DNA from: Anaerolineae bacterium
Lineage (GTDB): Bacteria > Chloroflexota > Anaerolineae > Aggregatilineales > UBA2796
Length of the DNA: 12,302 bases
Direction: 5' to 3'
NCBI GenBank assembly: GCA_020851855.1
Contig: JADZBY010000787.1
Coordinates: forward strand, 1 to 12,302
In this document: positions 1-7,258 of the stretch, one piece after another
Position numbering within the stretch: the stretch's first letter is position 1
How the letters are laid out: each line of letters begins with the position of its first letter
The notes under the pieces: generated by a model
The model's database searches: none
What the model was told of the DNA's origin: nothing
Seen by the model: the letters and a program-made list of their open reading frames with translations, nothing else
Translations under genes and position numbers: made by a program

Positions 1-311
1 CCGCTCAGGCGGCTCGGAATCAGGTGCACGAACGGGGCCATCTGGAACGCCGCCGCCTGGTACTGGATGTTGACGATGTCCAGCCGGTGCGCCCGCGCCC
101 AACGCCGCACCTGCACCAGGCTGCCCCACGTCCAGTTGCGGATCAAGCCGGAGACGTGAATGCCCGGCTCGCTGCCTTCGCGCGCCCGCTCGTCGGTGAG
201 CACGAAGATGTCGTGCCCTTCGGCGGCCATCGCCTTCGCCAGTTCGCGGGTGAACGCGCCCACGCCGCCTTGCATGGGCGGATATTCGCCTGTGATAAAA
301 CCGATGCGCAT
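1..311 (-). CDS. Glycosyltransferase, GT-B fold (GT4-like), N-terminal part only
   Basis: The first 103 codons of a gene that runs off the left edge of the window, read on the minus strand from the ATG at 311. The product starts MRIGFITGEYPPMQGGVGAF and continues with a helix and GHDIFVLTDE. The glycine-rich GGVG loop after the first beta strand, followed by a helix and a GHD-hydrophobic strand, is the usual N-terminus of GT4-type enzymes, which transfer a sugar from a nucleotide-sugar donor in the cytoplasm. The C-terminal donor-binding half, including the E-x7-E motif, lies outside the window, so donor and acceptor cannot be guessed. The start sits 12 bases after the TAA of the upstream GT2 gene, with GGGCGGG just before it as a possible ribosome binding site, so the two are probably one operon. 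Family call fairly sure; specificity unknown. Confidence 0.85.
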   Translation of the reverse strand, partial: MRIGFITGEYPPMQGGVGAFTRELAKAMAAEGHDIFVLTDERAREGSEPGIHVSGLIRNWTWGSLVQVRRWARAHRLDIVNIQYQAAAFQMAPFVHLIPSRLS

Positions 312-323
312 TGCCCGCCCTTC

Positions 324-1274
324 TTATGCCCCTTGTACCCGCGCGCCTGGCCTGACCAGCGCCCGCACGACCTGCCAGTACACCCGCACCCGCTCGCCGC
401 GCATCCGCCGCTTGTGGCCGAGCGCGCCTTTGGCCGCTTCGAGCGCCATCTGATAGACGTACAAACTGATCAGGATCATACGCAGCAGCGCCGCCGGGAG
501 CGCGCCGTGAAACTTTCGAAAATAACGCAGTTTGCTCTGCTGAAAATAGATGTGGCGCGAAGCGACGGCCTGATCGGTGCTCTTGCCGCCGTGGTGGATG
601 ATGCGCGCGCCGCCCAGGTATACCACCCGCCACCCGGCATCGCGCGCCCGGCGGCAGAAGTCCATTTCCTCGCTGAACATCACGTAACCGTCGTCCAGGC
701 CGCCGATTTGCGCGATCACCTCACGACGCACCATGAGCGCCGACCCCTGCACCCAGTCCACATCGGCGGTGGCCTCGTCGGGCGCGTCACGCACATAGTA
801 ACGGTCCAGGATGCGGCGCGGCGCGAGCGGTTGCAGCCACGTGCTCTCGAAGATAGCCGTGAGCAGCGTGGGAAAACGCCGCCGCGTCGATTGGTGGCTG
901 CCGTCGGTGTTCAGCGTGTGCGGCCCGACGATGCCCACCGCCGGATTGGCGTCCAGGTAGGCGACCATCCGGCCCAGCGCGTCACCGGTGATCTCCGTGT
1001 CCGGGTTGAGCAGCAGCACAAAACGCCCTGCCGCCGCCGCCAGCCCGAGGTTGTTCCCGCGCGTGAAGCCGATATTTTCGCGCTGTGGCAGAACGCGCAC
1101 CTGCGGGTAGCGCTCGCGGAGCAGGTCGACGGCGTCATCGCTGCTGGCCGAGTCCACGACGATGATCTCGGCGCTCACCGGGCGTGCTGCCAGGCTTGCG
1201 GAGATGGAATCGAGGCAAGCGGCGAGGTAGCCGCGCACGTTCCAGCTCACGATGACGATGGACAGATCGATCAT
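324..1274 (-). CDS. Glycosyltransferase family 2 (rhamnosyltransferase-like)
   Basis: A 316-residue GT2 (GT-A fold) enzyme, expected to move a sugar from a nucleotide donor to a growing glycan at the inner face of the membrane. Motifs: SIVIVSWN at 5-12, the nucleotide-binding strand VVDSASSD at 39-46, ENIGFTRGNN at 66-75, the metal-binding NPDTE at 90-94, GSALMVRR at 177-184, and GGLDDGYVMFSEEMDFCRRA at 191-210 followed by IIHHGG. This pattern matches the WbbL/rhamnosyltransferase-like branch; the sugar itself cannot be read from sequence. Residues 258-280 form a hydrophobic or amphipathic helix, and the tail is Arg-rich, which suits membrane association. The frame is open 19 codons further upstream, but I chose the ATG at 1274 because it opens directly on the GT2 beta strand and an extended -10 box lies just before it. 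First gene of the minus-strand pair with the GT4-like gene. Confidence 0.92.
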   Translation of the reverse strand: MIDLSIVIVSWNVRGYLAACLDSISASLAARPVSAEIIVVDSASSDDAVDLLRERYPQVRVLPQRENIGFTRGNNLGLAAAAGRFVLLLNPDTEITGDALGRMVAYLDANPAVGIVGPHTLNTDGSHQSTRRRFPTLLTAIFESTWLQPLAPRRILDRYYVRDAPDEATADVDWVQGSALMVRREVIAQIGGLDDGYVMFSEEMDFCRRARDAGWRVVYLGGARIIHHGGKSTDQAVASRHIYFQQSKLRYFRKFHGALPAALLRMILISLYVYQMALEAAKGALGHKRRMRGERVRVYWQVVRALVRPGARVQGA

Positions 1275-1281
1275 GGCGCGT

Positions 1282-1290
1282 ATTGTACCA
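1282..1290 (-). promoter_or_regulatory. Extended -10 promoter element for the GT2 gene
   Basis: Read on the minus strand this is TGGTACAAT, an extended -10 (TGn plus a one-mismatch TATAAT). It ends 7 bases before the ATG at 1274, so transcription would start at or next to the start codon and the message would be leaderless or nearly so. No purine-rich ribosome binding site precedes that ATG, which fits. No good -35 hexamer is seen at 16-18 bases, as is common for extended -10 promoters. Inferred from sequence only. Confidence 0.5.
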
Positions 1291-1423
1291 GGGATCGGGA
1301 TGCGGAACGATGCGCAGACCAGCGCCCTCATGCCCCAGTTGTGCGTTGGGCGATTTATTGTTAATCTGTCCGGCAGGATCGAATCCTCAATACTGTCGTG
1401 CGGTCATCGGGCGACACATGCGC

Positions 1424-1429
1424 AGGAGG
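1424..1429 (+). promoter_or_regulatory. Ribosome binding site fixing the GTG start of the SH3 lipoprotein
   Basis: A full AGGAGG lies 5 bases before GTG at 1435 and 8 bases before TTG at 1438, both in frame with the lipoprotein. The reading frame is open back to an ATG at 1252, but that would overlap the divergent GT2 start and bury the signal peptide. The Shine-Dalgarno site therefore favours the GTG at 1435. Confidence 0.75.
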
Positions 1430-1434
1430 CCGGC

Positions 1435-2460
1435 GTGTTGCGCAGCAAAAACCATTGGATGCGCGTCTCCGCCTGGGTCGGCGGGTTCCTTGTCTTGGTG
1501 AGTGTAACGGCGTGTGGGCTGAATGCGCCGGGCGTCGCCACGGAAGTGTTGGCCCTGCCCACCGTTCCCACGAACACGCTCGCCCCGCTGATCACGATGA
1601 CGCCGCGCTTCACCGCGACGCCCATCCCCACCAGCACCCTGATCCCGACGGCCACGCTGCCGCCCACGGCAACGCCGCCCGAACCCACCGCCAGCCCGAC
1701 GCCCAGCCCGGTTCCCATCATCCAGGTGCGCGGCACGGTGAACGACGATACGCGCACGGTCAACCTGCGCCGTGGGCCGGGCCGCGACTTTGAAACCGTG
1801 GAGAGCGTCGCGGGCGGCTCGGAACTGACCGTGATCGGCGTCGATCAGACCGGCGGCTGGTATTTCGTGGTCCTTGAAGACGGCGCGGAAGGCTGGATGG
1901 CCGGCGAGTTCATCACCGTCGCCAGTCCGACCTCTATCGCCGTATTGTCCACCGCCGACCTGACGCGGCGCGCCGTCGAGCCGGGCGGCGTCACCGTCGA
2001 GGGCACGCCGGTGGTCACCCTTGCCCCGCGCCGCCCACAGCGCAACGACGTGCTCGCCTATTGCGACCTGCCCGCCTTCCGCCGCACCGACGGCGGCAAA
2101 CGCCTCGGCGCGGACGAGCCGATCAACATCTGGTGGTCGTGGCTGGCCAGCACGCAGCAGCAGATTCAGGACCACGTGAGTTACAGCCGCTACGCCGTCA
2201 ACGTCGAGAAGCTCGACGGCGAGACGTGGACCATGCTGCGCGACCTGGACAACTACGCGGCATACCAGTCCGGCATCGGGCGCTGGCAGGGCAACTTCGC
2301 CGTGTACTGGTACGTGCCCATCGGGACGCTGGAGCCGGGCGAGTACCGCGTGAATTTCCGCGTCACCTGGACCCAGCAGATCGAAGACGGCGAAAAGACC
2401 TTTGGGCCGGGCGGCGACGAGGAATTGAACACCGGATCGTGCCTCTTCGAGGTGCGCTGA
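1435..2460 (+). CDS. SH3b-domain lipoprotein with Thr/Pro linker
   Basis: A 341-residue exported lipoprotein starting at GTG 1435. Residues 1-26 are a signal peptide (basic RSKNHWMR, then hydrophobic WVGGFLVLVSV) ending in a lipobox with lipidated Cys27 (VSVTAC). Residues about 45-95 are a disordered Thr/Pro/Ser linker with repeated TP and SP pairs. Residues about 97-162 are a bacterial SH3 domain (VNLRRGPGRDFETVESV...GGWYFVVLEDGAEGWMAGEFI), a fold that usually binds cell-wall peptides or other ligands outside the cell. The C-terminal about 140 residues (from about LAYCDLPAFRRTDGG to the end) form an aromatic-rich region, probably beta-sheet, with several Trp and Tyr and two Cys (in AYCDLP and GSCLFEVR) that could form a disulphide. 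I do not recognise that domain by name. Role inferred: surface binding or envelope scaffolding. Probably monocistronic. Confidence 0.88.
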   Translation: MLRSKNHWMRVSAWVGGFLVLVSVTACGLNAPGVATEVLALPTVPTNTLAPLITMTPRFTATPIPTSTLIPTATLPPTATPPEPTASPTPSPVPIIQVRGTVNDDTRTVNLRRGPGRDFETVESVAGGSELTVIGVDQTGGWYFVVLEDGAEGWMAGEFITVASPTSIAVLSTADLTRRAVEPGGVTVEGTPVVTLAPRRPQRNDVLAYCDLPAFRRTDGGKRLGADEPINIWWSWLASTQQQIQDHVSYSRYAVNVEKLDGETWTMLRDLDNYAAYQSGIGRWQGNFAVYWYVPIGTLEPGEYRVNFRVTWTQQIEDGEKTFGPGGDEELNTGSCLFEVR

Positions 2461-2473
2461 CGCTGATCCTGCC

Positions 2474-2597
2474 GGGACCCTCACCCCATCCCCTCGCCCT
2501 CATGGCGAGGGGCGAGCAAGACAGGCAGCGCATTAGTGTTTTCCCCTCTCGCCAGCAGGTGGGGTAGCCGAGAGAGGGGCCGGGGAGTGAGGGTCAC
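2474..2597 (+). repeat. Palindromic intergenic element (CCCTCACCCC type)
   Basis: An outer inverted repeat, GACCCTCACCCC at 2476-2487 against GGGGAGTGAGGGTC at 2582-2595, encloses two hairpins. The first is a perfect 9-base stem, CCCCTCGCC/GGCGAGGGG at 2490-2512 with a 5-base loop. The second is CCCCTCTC/GAGAGGGG at 2543-2579. It carries no coding signal. It resembles the hairpin elements at 7112-7206, 7259-7426 and 7870-7980 in layout but not base for base. It may also act as a transcription barrier after the lipoprotein gene, although no T-run follows. Strand is arbitrary. Confidence 0.75.
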
Positions 2598-2636
2598 GTT
2601 CCGTAGGGCATCCTATTTCGCCTCGATTAAAGGGCG

Positions 2637-4373
2637 ATGATCATCATGGGCGACAACGAACTCAACCAGCTTGCCGATCAGCTCCTGGACGGCGCTTCCC
2701 CCCGCATCCGCCGTGACGCCGCCGAAAAACTGGGCCAGCGCCGCGACCCGATGGCCATCGCCTTCCTCGTGCAGTCCCACAACCAGGAACAGGACAAATC
2801 GGTCCGTAAGGCGGTGCGTGAGGCGCTGCTCGTCTACCGCCAGATGGAGCGCGACGCAGGCGGCGGCCCGGCCACGGCGGCCAGTGCGGGCGGCGGCATC
2901 CCGGCGGGCCTGCTGGGCACGGTCCGGCGGCTGCTCACCATCCTGCTCGTGGTGCTGATCGTGGGCAACGTCGTGGTCCTGGGCATGCGCGCCGTCAGCA
3001 CGGCGATGAACCAGCCCACGCCGACGCCCGTCCAGACGGCCCCCGACCCGCGCGATACGCTCGTGGCGCAGCTTCAGGCGCGCGCCAACGCCATCGATAC
3101 CGAGGCGCGCACGCTGCGCCCGCTGTTCACCACCTTTCAGGTAGAAATCGAAGCGCTGGGCGAAAAACCGCGCTGCTCGGCGCTCGGCGCGTCGGATATG
3201 GCCATCACGGGCATGGCCGACGTAAACCGCGTGACCTACCCCGACCTGGGGCCGGTGAGCGACCAGCTTGACGCCGCGGCGCAGAAGCTGCTCGATCTGC
3301 GCGCCCGTTACCAGGAACTATGCGCCCTGCCCGATTTCGACGCGGTCAGCCGCCGCGCGCAGGAATTGGGCGGCCCGGCGGCGCTGGTGCAGGCGCTCGA
3401 CGCGGCGCTGAGCGGCGAATTTGGCGCGGGCCGTAATTTGCTCGTGCAGGCCATCGAACAGCCCGCCGCCACCGTCGGGCCAACCTTCACGGCCAGCCCG
3501 CCGCCCACCGTCGAGGGCGCGCAGACCGCCATCGCCCAGGCGACCATCGCCGCCACCGCCGCCGGCCCAACCGCCGAGGCCGGGACGCCGCAGCCCACCC
3601 CATCGCCGGAGCCGAGCGCCACGCCGTCGCCGACTGTGACGCCCAGCCCGACGCCGACGCCGCGCCCGTTTGCCTTTGCCGGCCTGAAACTGGCCGATCT
3701 CAGCCGGTTCCGCGCCCGCTTCGACATGCGTTACTCTGGCCTGACCGCCGCCAAAGACGAGTTTCGCGGCTCGGCGCAGGTGATCCTCACCTTCCAGCAG
3801 AATCCGCCGCTCGGCCAGCTTGACCTCAGTGTGCGCGAGGCCGAGCCGTCCATCATCGAGCAGGAAGGCGTCCTGCCCGCGAACCTGTATGCGCCCGGCA
3901 ACACGACCATCAGCCTGATCGACGGCGTGTATTACGTCGAAGGCAATCTGCTGTCGCCGGGCGTGGCCTGCCGGGCAACGCGCGCCCCGGCGGACGCGGC
4001 AGCCTTGTTCCAGTCGCCAGCCTTCGAGGCTCATCTTGTGCCCGCCGCCGCCGGGCTGGGCATAACGGACCTGAACCAGGCCGGATTGAGCTTCGTCAGC
4101 AGCAGCGGCAACCAGGACACGTACCGCGCCGAAAATGAGAGCGCCACCGAGGACAACGTCGTCACGCGCACGACGCTTGAGGCGGTCATCGACACGACGA
4201 CGGGCCGCCTGGTGCGTTACCTGTTCACCCTGGAGCGCGACGTGCCGAGCATCGTGGTCCGCCAGGAAATCACGTCGCTCTCGGTCGAATACCAGTTGCA
4301 GCAGGTCGATCAGGCGGTCGACGTGAACGGCATCCGCGTGAGCATGGCCTGTCGCGGCGCGCCCGTGCAATAG
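2637..4373 (+). CDS. Membrane-anchored protein: HEAT-like head, TM helix, Pro-rich linker, LolA/LppX-like C-terminal domain
   Basis: A 578-residue single-pass membrane protein of no function I can name. Residues about 8-70 read as HEAT-like alpha repeats (SPRIRRDAAEKLGQRRDPMA, then KSVRKAVREALLVY). A Gly/Ala stretch leads to one transmembrane helix at about 96-118 (RRLLTILLVVLIVGNVVVLG). Residues about 138-265 are helical and charged, probably coiled-coil-like, outside the cell. Residues about 285-345 are a Thr/Pro/Ser linker. The last about 230 residues (from about FAFAGLKLADLSRF) look like the half-barrel LolA/LppX class of lipid-binding domains: alternating strands, DGVYYVEGNLL, and a conserved-looking pattern ending in VRQEITSLSVEY. 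That assignment rests on pattern, not a motif. The start is uncertain: ATG 2637 has AGG only 3 bases away, while ATG 2646 gives the same AGG a 12-base spacing. Confidence 0.85.
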   Translation: MIIMGDNELNQLADQLLDGASPRIRRDAAEKLGQRRDPMAIAFLVQSHNQEQDKSVRKAVREALLVYRQMERDAGGGPATAASAGGGIPAGLLGTVRRLLTILLVVLIVGNVVVLGMRAVSTAMNQPTPTPVQTAPDPRDTLVAQLQARANAIDTEARTLRPLFTTFQVEIEALGEKPRCSALGASDMAITGMADVNRVTYPDLGPVSDQLDAAAQKLLDLRARYQELCALPDFDAVSRRAQELGGPAALVQALDAALSGEFGAGRNLLVQAIEQPAATVGPTFTASPPPTVEGAQTAIAQATIAATAAGPTAEAGTPQPTPSPEPSATPSPTVTPSPTPTPRPFAFAGLKLADLSRFRARFDMRYSGLTAAKDEFRGSAQVILTFQQNPPLGQLDLSVREAEPSIIEQEGVLPANLYAPGNTTISLIDGVYYVEGNLLSPGVACRATRAPADAAALFQSPAFEAHLVPAAAGLGITDLNQAGLSFVSSSGNQDTYRAENESATEDNVVTRTTLEAVIDTTTGRLVRYLFTLERDVPSIVVRQEITSLSVEYQLQQVDQAVDVNGIRVSMACRGAPVQ

Positions 4374-4400
4374 GCTCGACGCTTCCAGTCAGGTGTACAT

Positions 4401-4440
4401 CGAGGCTTTCGGCGGACGCGCTGCGAAGCCTCGTTTGATT
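4401..4440 (+). terminator. Putative intrinsic terminator after the HEAT/LolA-like gene
   Basis: A perfect 8-base stem, CGAGGCTT (4401-4408) with AAGCCTCG (4426-4433), closes a 17-base GC-rich loop and is followed by TTTGATT. It lies 28 bases past the TAG of the upstream gene. The T-run is short, so termination may be partial. Confidence 0.55.
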
Positions 4441-4449
4441 CGACAAAAC

Positions 4450-4470
4450 GCCGGGCCGCGACTTTGAAAC
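4450..4470 (+). repeat. 21-base exact copy of part of the SH3 lipoprotein coding sequence
   Basis: This stretch is identical, base for base, to 1776-1796, the part of the SH3 domain encoding PGRDFET. Here it lies in a non-coding spacer, and the matching frame runs into stop codons on both sides (TGA at 4436 and TGA at 4478). It looks like a relic of a duplicated or recombined SH3-domain fragment, or a conversion tract. Confidence 0.7.
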
Positions 4471-4505
4471 ACGACTGTGACGGGCAGCCGAATCGCCTTC
4501 CGGGC

Positions 4506-4511
4506 TATAAT
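4506..4511 (+). promoter_or_regulatory. -10 box of the aminotransferase/AAA+ operon
   Basis: A perfect TATAAT 39 bases before the ATG at 4551. No convincing -35 hexamer is found at the standard spacing. Before the start codon, GAGGG at 4542-4546 serves as ribosome binding site with a 4-base spacer. The box predicts a transcript starting near 4518 that covers the PLP enzyme and the overlapping ATPase gene. Confidence 0.6.
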
Positions 4512-4550
4512 CAGGGCCAATCCCGTCTATTAGATCAGAGCGAGGGATTC

Positions 4551-5747
4551 ATGGCCTTATCCGTTCCCCAGTCTATCAAAGCGGCTTACGACGTGCAGGC
4601 GCTGCGCGAGGCGGAGTTCCCCATCTCGCGGGAGAGCGTGTACATGAACCACGCCGGCGTATCGCCCGTGCCGCGCCGCAGCGCCGACGCCATGCGCCAG
4701 GTCGTCGAGTATCTGCTCATGGACCCGGCGGCGGCGTTTGGCGCGTCCTTCATGAAGACCGACCACGCCTGCCGGGAGTCGTTCCGCGCCCTGATCAACG
4801 CCCAGAGCGCCGACGAGATCGTCCTGGTCCAGAGCACCTCGCTCGCCCTGAACTACCTCGCCACCGCCATTCCCTGGGTCAGCGGGCAGAACGTCGTCTT
4901 GTGCGATGTCGAGTTCCCGTCCAACGTCTATCCCTGGATGAAGCTGGCCGAGCGCGGCGTCGAGACGCGCATCATCCCGGCGCGCGACGGCGGCCTGACG
5001 CCCGACGCTGTCGCGGACGCCATCGACGGCCAGACGCGCGTCGTGACAGTGAGCGCCGTCCAGTTCTTCACCGGCCACCGCAGCGATCTGGCCGCGCTGG
5101 GCGCATTGTGCCGCGAGCGCGGCATCCTGTTTGTGGTGGACGCCATCCAGGCCGTGGGGCACATGGCCATCGACGTGCAGGGCATGAACATCGCAGCGCT
5201 GGCTAGCGGCGGGCAGAAGTCGCTGATGGGGCCGCCTGGCCAGGGCTTCCTGTACGTGCGCGGCGACCTGATCCCCGACCTGTCGCCCGCCTTCCTGAGC
5301 GCCGCCAGCGTGGTGGATTACCTGCACTGGCTCCAGTACAAGCTCACGCCGCTGCCCGGTGCGGCGCGTTTCAACACCGGCACGCCGAATATCGTCGGCA
5401 CGGCGGGTTTGCTGGCCAGCCTGTCGCTCCTGCACGAGCTGGGCGTGTCGAACATCGATGCCTACACCACGGCGCTGGCCGGATATGCCGTAGACAGCCT
5501 GCGTGCGCGCGGCTACGAGGTCATCACGCCCGCCGCCCATGGCCCAATCGTCACCTTCCGCGCTGCCCCGGACGACGCCACGACGAGTGCGCTCGTCTCC
5601 GGGCTGGCGGCGCGCCGTTTCTTCGTCGTCAAGCACTGGGATCGCCAGGGCAACGCCTATATCCGGGTATCGCTGCACGGTTACAACACGCCGGATGAGA
5701 TCGACCGTTTCCTCGTTGCATTGAAAGAGGTAGGCAGCCAACCATGA
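4551..5747 (+). CDS. Class V aminotransferase family PLP-dependent enzyme
   Basis: A 398-residue fold-type I PLP enzyme. Landmarks: YMNHAGVSPVP at 31-41 (substrate-side N-terminal loop), QSTSLALNYLA at 94-104 (phosphate-binding helix), EFPSNVYPW at 121-129, FVVDAIQAVG at 194-203 with D197 and Q200 contacting the pyridine ring, and ALASGGQKSLMGPPGQGF at 216-233 with K223 as the Schiff-base lysine. The ending YIRVSLHGYNTPDEIDRFL is typical of the family. Relatives include cysteine desulfurases, isopenicillin-N-epimerase-like enzymes and kynureninase. I see no conserved Cys in the C-terminal loop where a desulfurase has its persulfide cysteine, so a cysteine desulfurase is unlikely; the substrate is unknown. 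I chose ATG 4551 rather than the in-frame ATG at 4464 because the TATAAT box at 4506 and GAGGG at 4542 fit only 4551. It overlaps the next gene by 4 bases (ATGA). Confidence 0.92.
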   Translation: MALSVPQSIKAAYDVQALREAEFPISRESVYMNHAGVSPVPRRSADAMRQVVEYLLMDPAAAFGASFMKTDHACRESFRALINAQSADEIVLVQSTSLALNYLATAIPWVSGQNVVLCDVEFPSNVYPWMKLAERGVETRIIPARDGGLTPDAVADAIDGQTRVVTVSAVQFFTGHRSDLAALGALCRERGILFVVDAIQAVGHMAIDVQGMNIAALASGGQKSLMGPPGQGFLYVRGDLIPDLSPAFLSAASVVDYLHWLQYKLTPLPGAARFNTGTPNIVGTAGLLASLSLLHELGVSNIDAYTTALAGYAVDSLRARGYEVITPAAHGPIVTFRAAPDDATTSALVSGLAARRFFVVKHWDRQGNAYIRVSLHGYNTPDEIDRFLVALKEVGSQP

Positions 5748-7093
5748 GCAACACCGGACGATTGAACCCGCAGCAGCCTGCCGCGCCGCCCGCCACCGGC
5801 GTGCAAGGTGTCCAGCAGCCCTGGCAACCGCCGCCCATCCGCAACATCGACGATACGGGCCTGAATGCCATCGCCATCGAAGACCTGGCGCTCAAGATTT
5901 GTTACTTCGGCGGCGTGTTGAGCGGCCAGAAGGTCGCGGAACTCATCAAGTTGCCCTTCGTCGGCGTCATCGATGGCATCATGGAGTCGCTCAAGCGCAA
6001 GAAGTACCTCGAAGTCAAAGGCCAGACCGGGCTGGGCGAAGCGGGCACGCAGTACATGATCACGCTGTCCGGCATCGAGAAGGCGAAAGAGGCGCTGGAG
6101 CGCAGCCAGTACGCCGGCCCGGCCCCGGTCCCGTACACGATGTATATGGAAGCCATGAAACGGCAGGCGCGCGGGCGCGTCCAGGCCACGCCGGAAGTGA
6201 TGAAGCGCGCGCTCGGCCACCTGGTGCTGTCCGAGAAGATGTATTCCAAGGTGGGCGCTGCCGTCAACTCGAACAAGTCGATCTTTCTCTATGGCCCACC
6301 CGGCAACGGCAAGACGACCATCTCCGAAGCAGTCGGGCGCGTGGTGCTCGGCATGGACATCTGGATTCCCTACGCCTTCGACGTGGACGGGCAGACCATC
6401 CGCGTGTACGACAACGTGAACCACGAGATTCTGGAAGGCGTCGACGCCGATTTGCCGGGCCGTCAGGTGGGCGTGAAGCGCGATCCACGCTGGATTCGCA
6501 TCCGCCGCCCGGTGATCATCGTCGGCGGCGAATTGACGCTCGACGGCCTGGACCTCATCTACGATCCCATCGGCAAATTCTACGAAGCGCCCTATCAGGT
6601 GAAGTGCAACGGCGGCATGTTCCTGATCGACGACTTCGGGCGGCAGCAGGTGCGCCCGCGCGACCTGTTGAACCGCTGGATCGTGCCGCTCGAAAAAGGC
6701 GTGGACTACCTGACGCTGGCCACCGGGCGCAAGATCGAGATGCCCTTCAATGTCCTGATCGTCTTTTCCACCAACATTGATCCGAAAGACCTCGTAGACG
6801 AGGCCTTCCTGCGCCGCATCCGGCACAAGATCGAGGTGGGCGACCCAACGCCGCAGGAATTTGTCGAAATCTTCAAGCGGGCGTGCGAAGCCAAGCGTGT
6901 GCCCTATGACGAGCCGGGCCTGCGCTACCTGCTCCAGGAGTGGTATCTGAAGCCGGAGCGCAAGTTCCGGGCCGTGCACCCGCGCGACATCCTCGATCAG
7001 CTCATCGACATCGCGCGCTACCTGAACCGCCCACCCACCCTGAGCCAGGACCTGGTCGACCGGGCGTGCGATAGCTACTTCGTGGAGTTGTGA
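5744..7093 (+). CDS. AAA+ ATPase with N-terminal winged-helix-like domain
   Basis: A 449-residue ATPase. Residues 1-32 are a disordered Gln/Pro leader. Residues about 45-120 look like a winged helix: helices LALKICYFGGVLSGQKVAEL and IDGIMESLKRKKYLEV, then a short wing and ITLSGIEKAKEALE, as in MarR-type domains. The AAA+ module follows: Walker A GPPGNGKT at 184-191, Walker B MFLIDDFGR at 292-300, sensor-1 FSTN at 341-344, candidate arginine fingers R357/R358 in EAFLRRIRHKIEV, and a sensor-2-like Arg in VHPRDIL (R414). All catalytic residues look intact. An insert of about 85 residues between Walker A and B (VDGQTIRVYDNVNHEILEG to YEAPYQVKCNG) may hold the substrate-contacting loops. Partner unknown. 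Translation is probably coupled to the PLP enzyme gene, whose TGA overlaps this ATG. It is not a sigma-54 activator: no GAFTGA motif is present. Confidence 0.9.
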   Translation: MSNTGRLNPQQPAAPPATGVQGVQQPWQPPPIRNIDDTGLNAIAIEDLALKICYFGGVLSGQKVAELIKLPFVGVIDGIMESLKRKKYLEVKGQTGLGEAGTQYMITLSGIEKAKEALERSQYAGPAPVPYTMYMEAMKRQARGRVQATPEVMKRALGHLVLSEKMYSKVGAAVNSNKSIFLYGPPGNGKTTISEAVGRVVLGMDIWIPYAFDVDGQTIRVYDNVNHEILEGVDADLPGRQVGVKRDPRWIRIRRPVIIVGGELTLDGLDLIYDPIGKFYEAPYQVKCNGGMFLIDDFGRQQVRPRDLLNRWIVPLEKGVDYLTLATGRKIEMPFNVLIVFSTNIDPKDLVDEAFLRRIRHKIEVGDPTPQEFVEIFKRACEAKRVPYDEPGLRYLLQEWYLKPERKFRAVHPRDILDQLIDIARYLNRPPTLSQDLVDRACDSYFVEL

Positions 7094-7111
7094 CGTCGAA
7101 CCGGCGGGAAC

Positions 7112-7206
7112 GGCCCTCACCGGGTTCCCCTCTCCCAGCCGTACTCGGCGTTCGGGAGAGGGGGCAGGGGTGAGGGCCACGCCCCAAACGTCGCCGACAG
7201 CCTCTA
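7112..7206. repeat. Hairpin element copy 1
   Basis: A nested palindrome: GGCCCTCACC (7112-7121) pairs with GGTGAGGGCC (7169-7178). Inside it, CCCCTCTCCC pairs with GGGAGAGGGG around a loop that itself contains GCCGtactCGGC. The conserved block (7125-7206) recurs at 7343-7426 and 7898-7980 with very few changes, and always ends in the same tail, GTCGCCGACAGCCTCTA. It begins 18 bases after the AAA+ stop codon and may act as its transcription end. Confidence 0.85.
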
Positions 7207-7258
7207 CAGGGTGTTGTGAACTTCGACCGGCGGATATTGCCCAGATAGACGATGTCAA

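Noticed and set aside
24..1364. Long plus-strand open frame of 446 codons opposite the glycosyltransferases
   Set aside because: Its product is Arg/His/Ala-rich with no domain pattern, while the minus-strand frames show clear GT2 and GT4 motifs. It is a high-GC shadow.
3318..4370. 350-codon minus-strand frame with Gly/Arg-rich tracts, and similar frames at 1387-2484 and 4557-5741
   Set aside because: The Gly/Arg tracts are the reverse complement of the Thr/Pro linkers or of other coding DNA. No motif supports them.
4551..5747. Cysteine desulfurase (IscS/SufS/NifS) assignment
   Set aside because: The fold and PLP residues fit, but the C-terminal catalytic Cys loop is not seen and no Fe-S assembly gene is nearby.
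5744..7093. Sigma-54 activator or ExeA-type secretion ATPase
   Set aside because: No GAFTGA loop, and no secretion or pilus genes are in the window. The winged helix is at the N-terminus rather than a C-terminal Fis-type helix-turn-helix.
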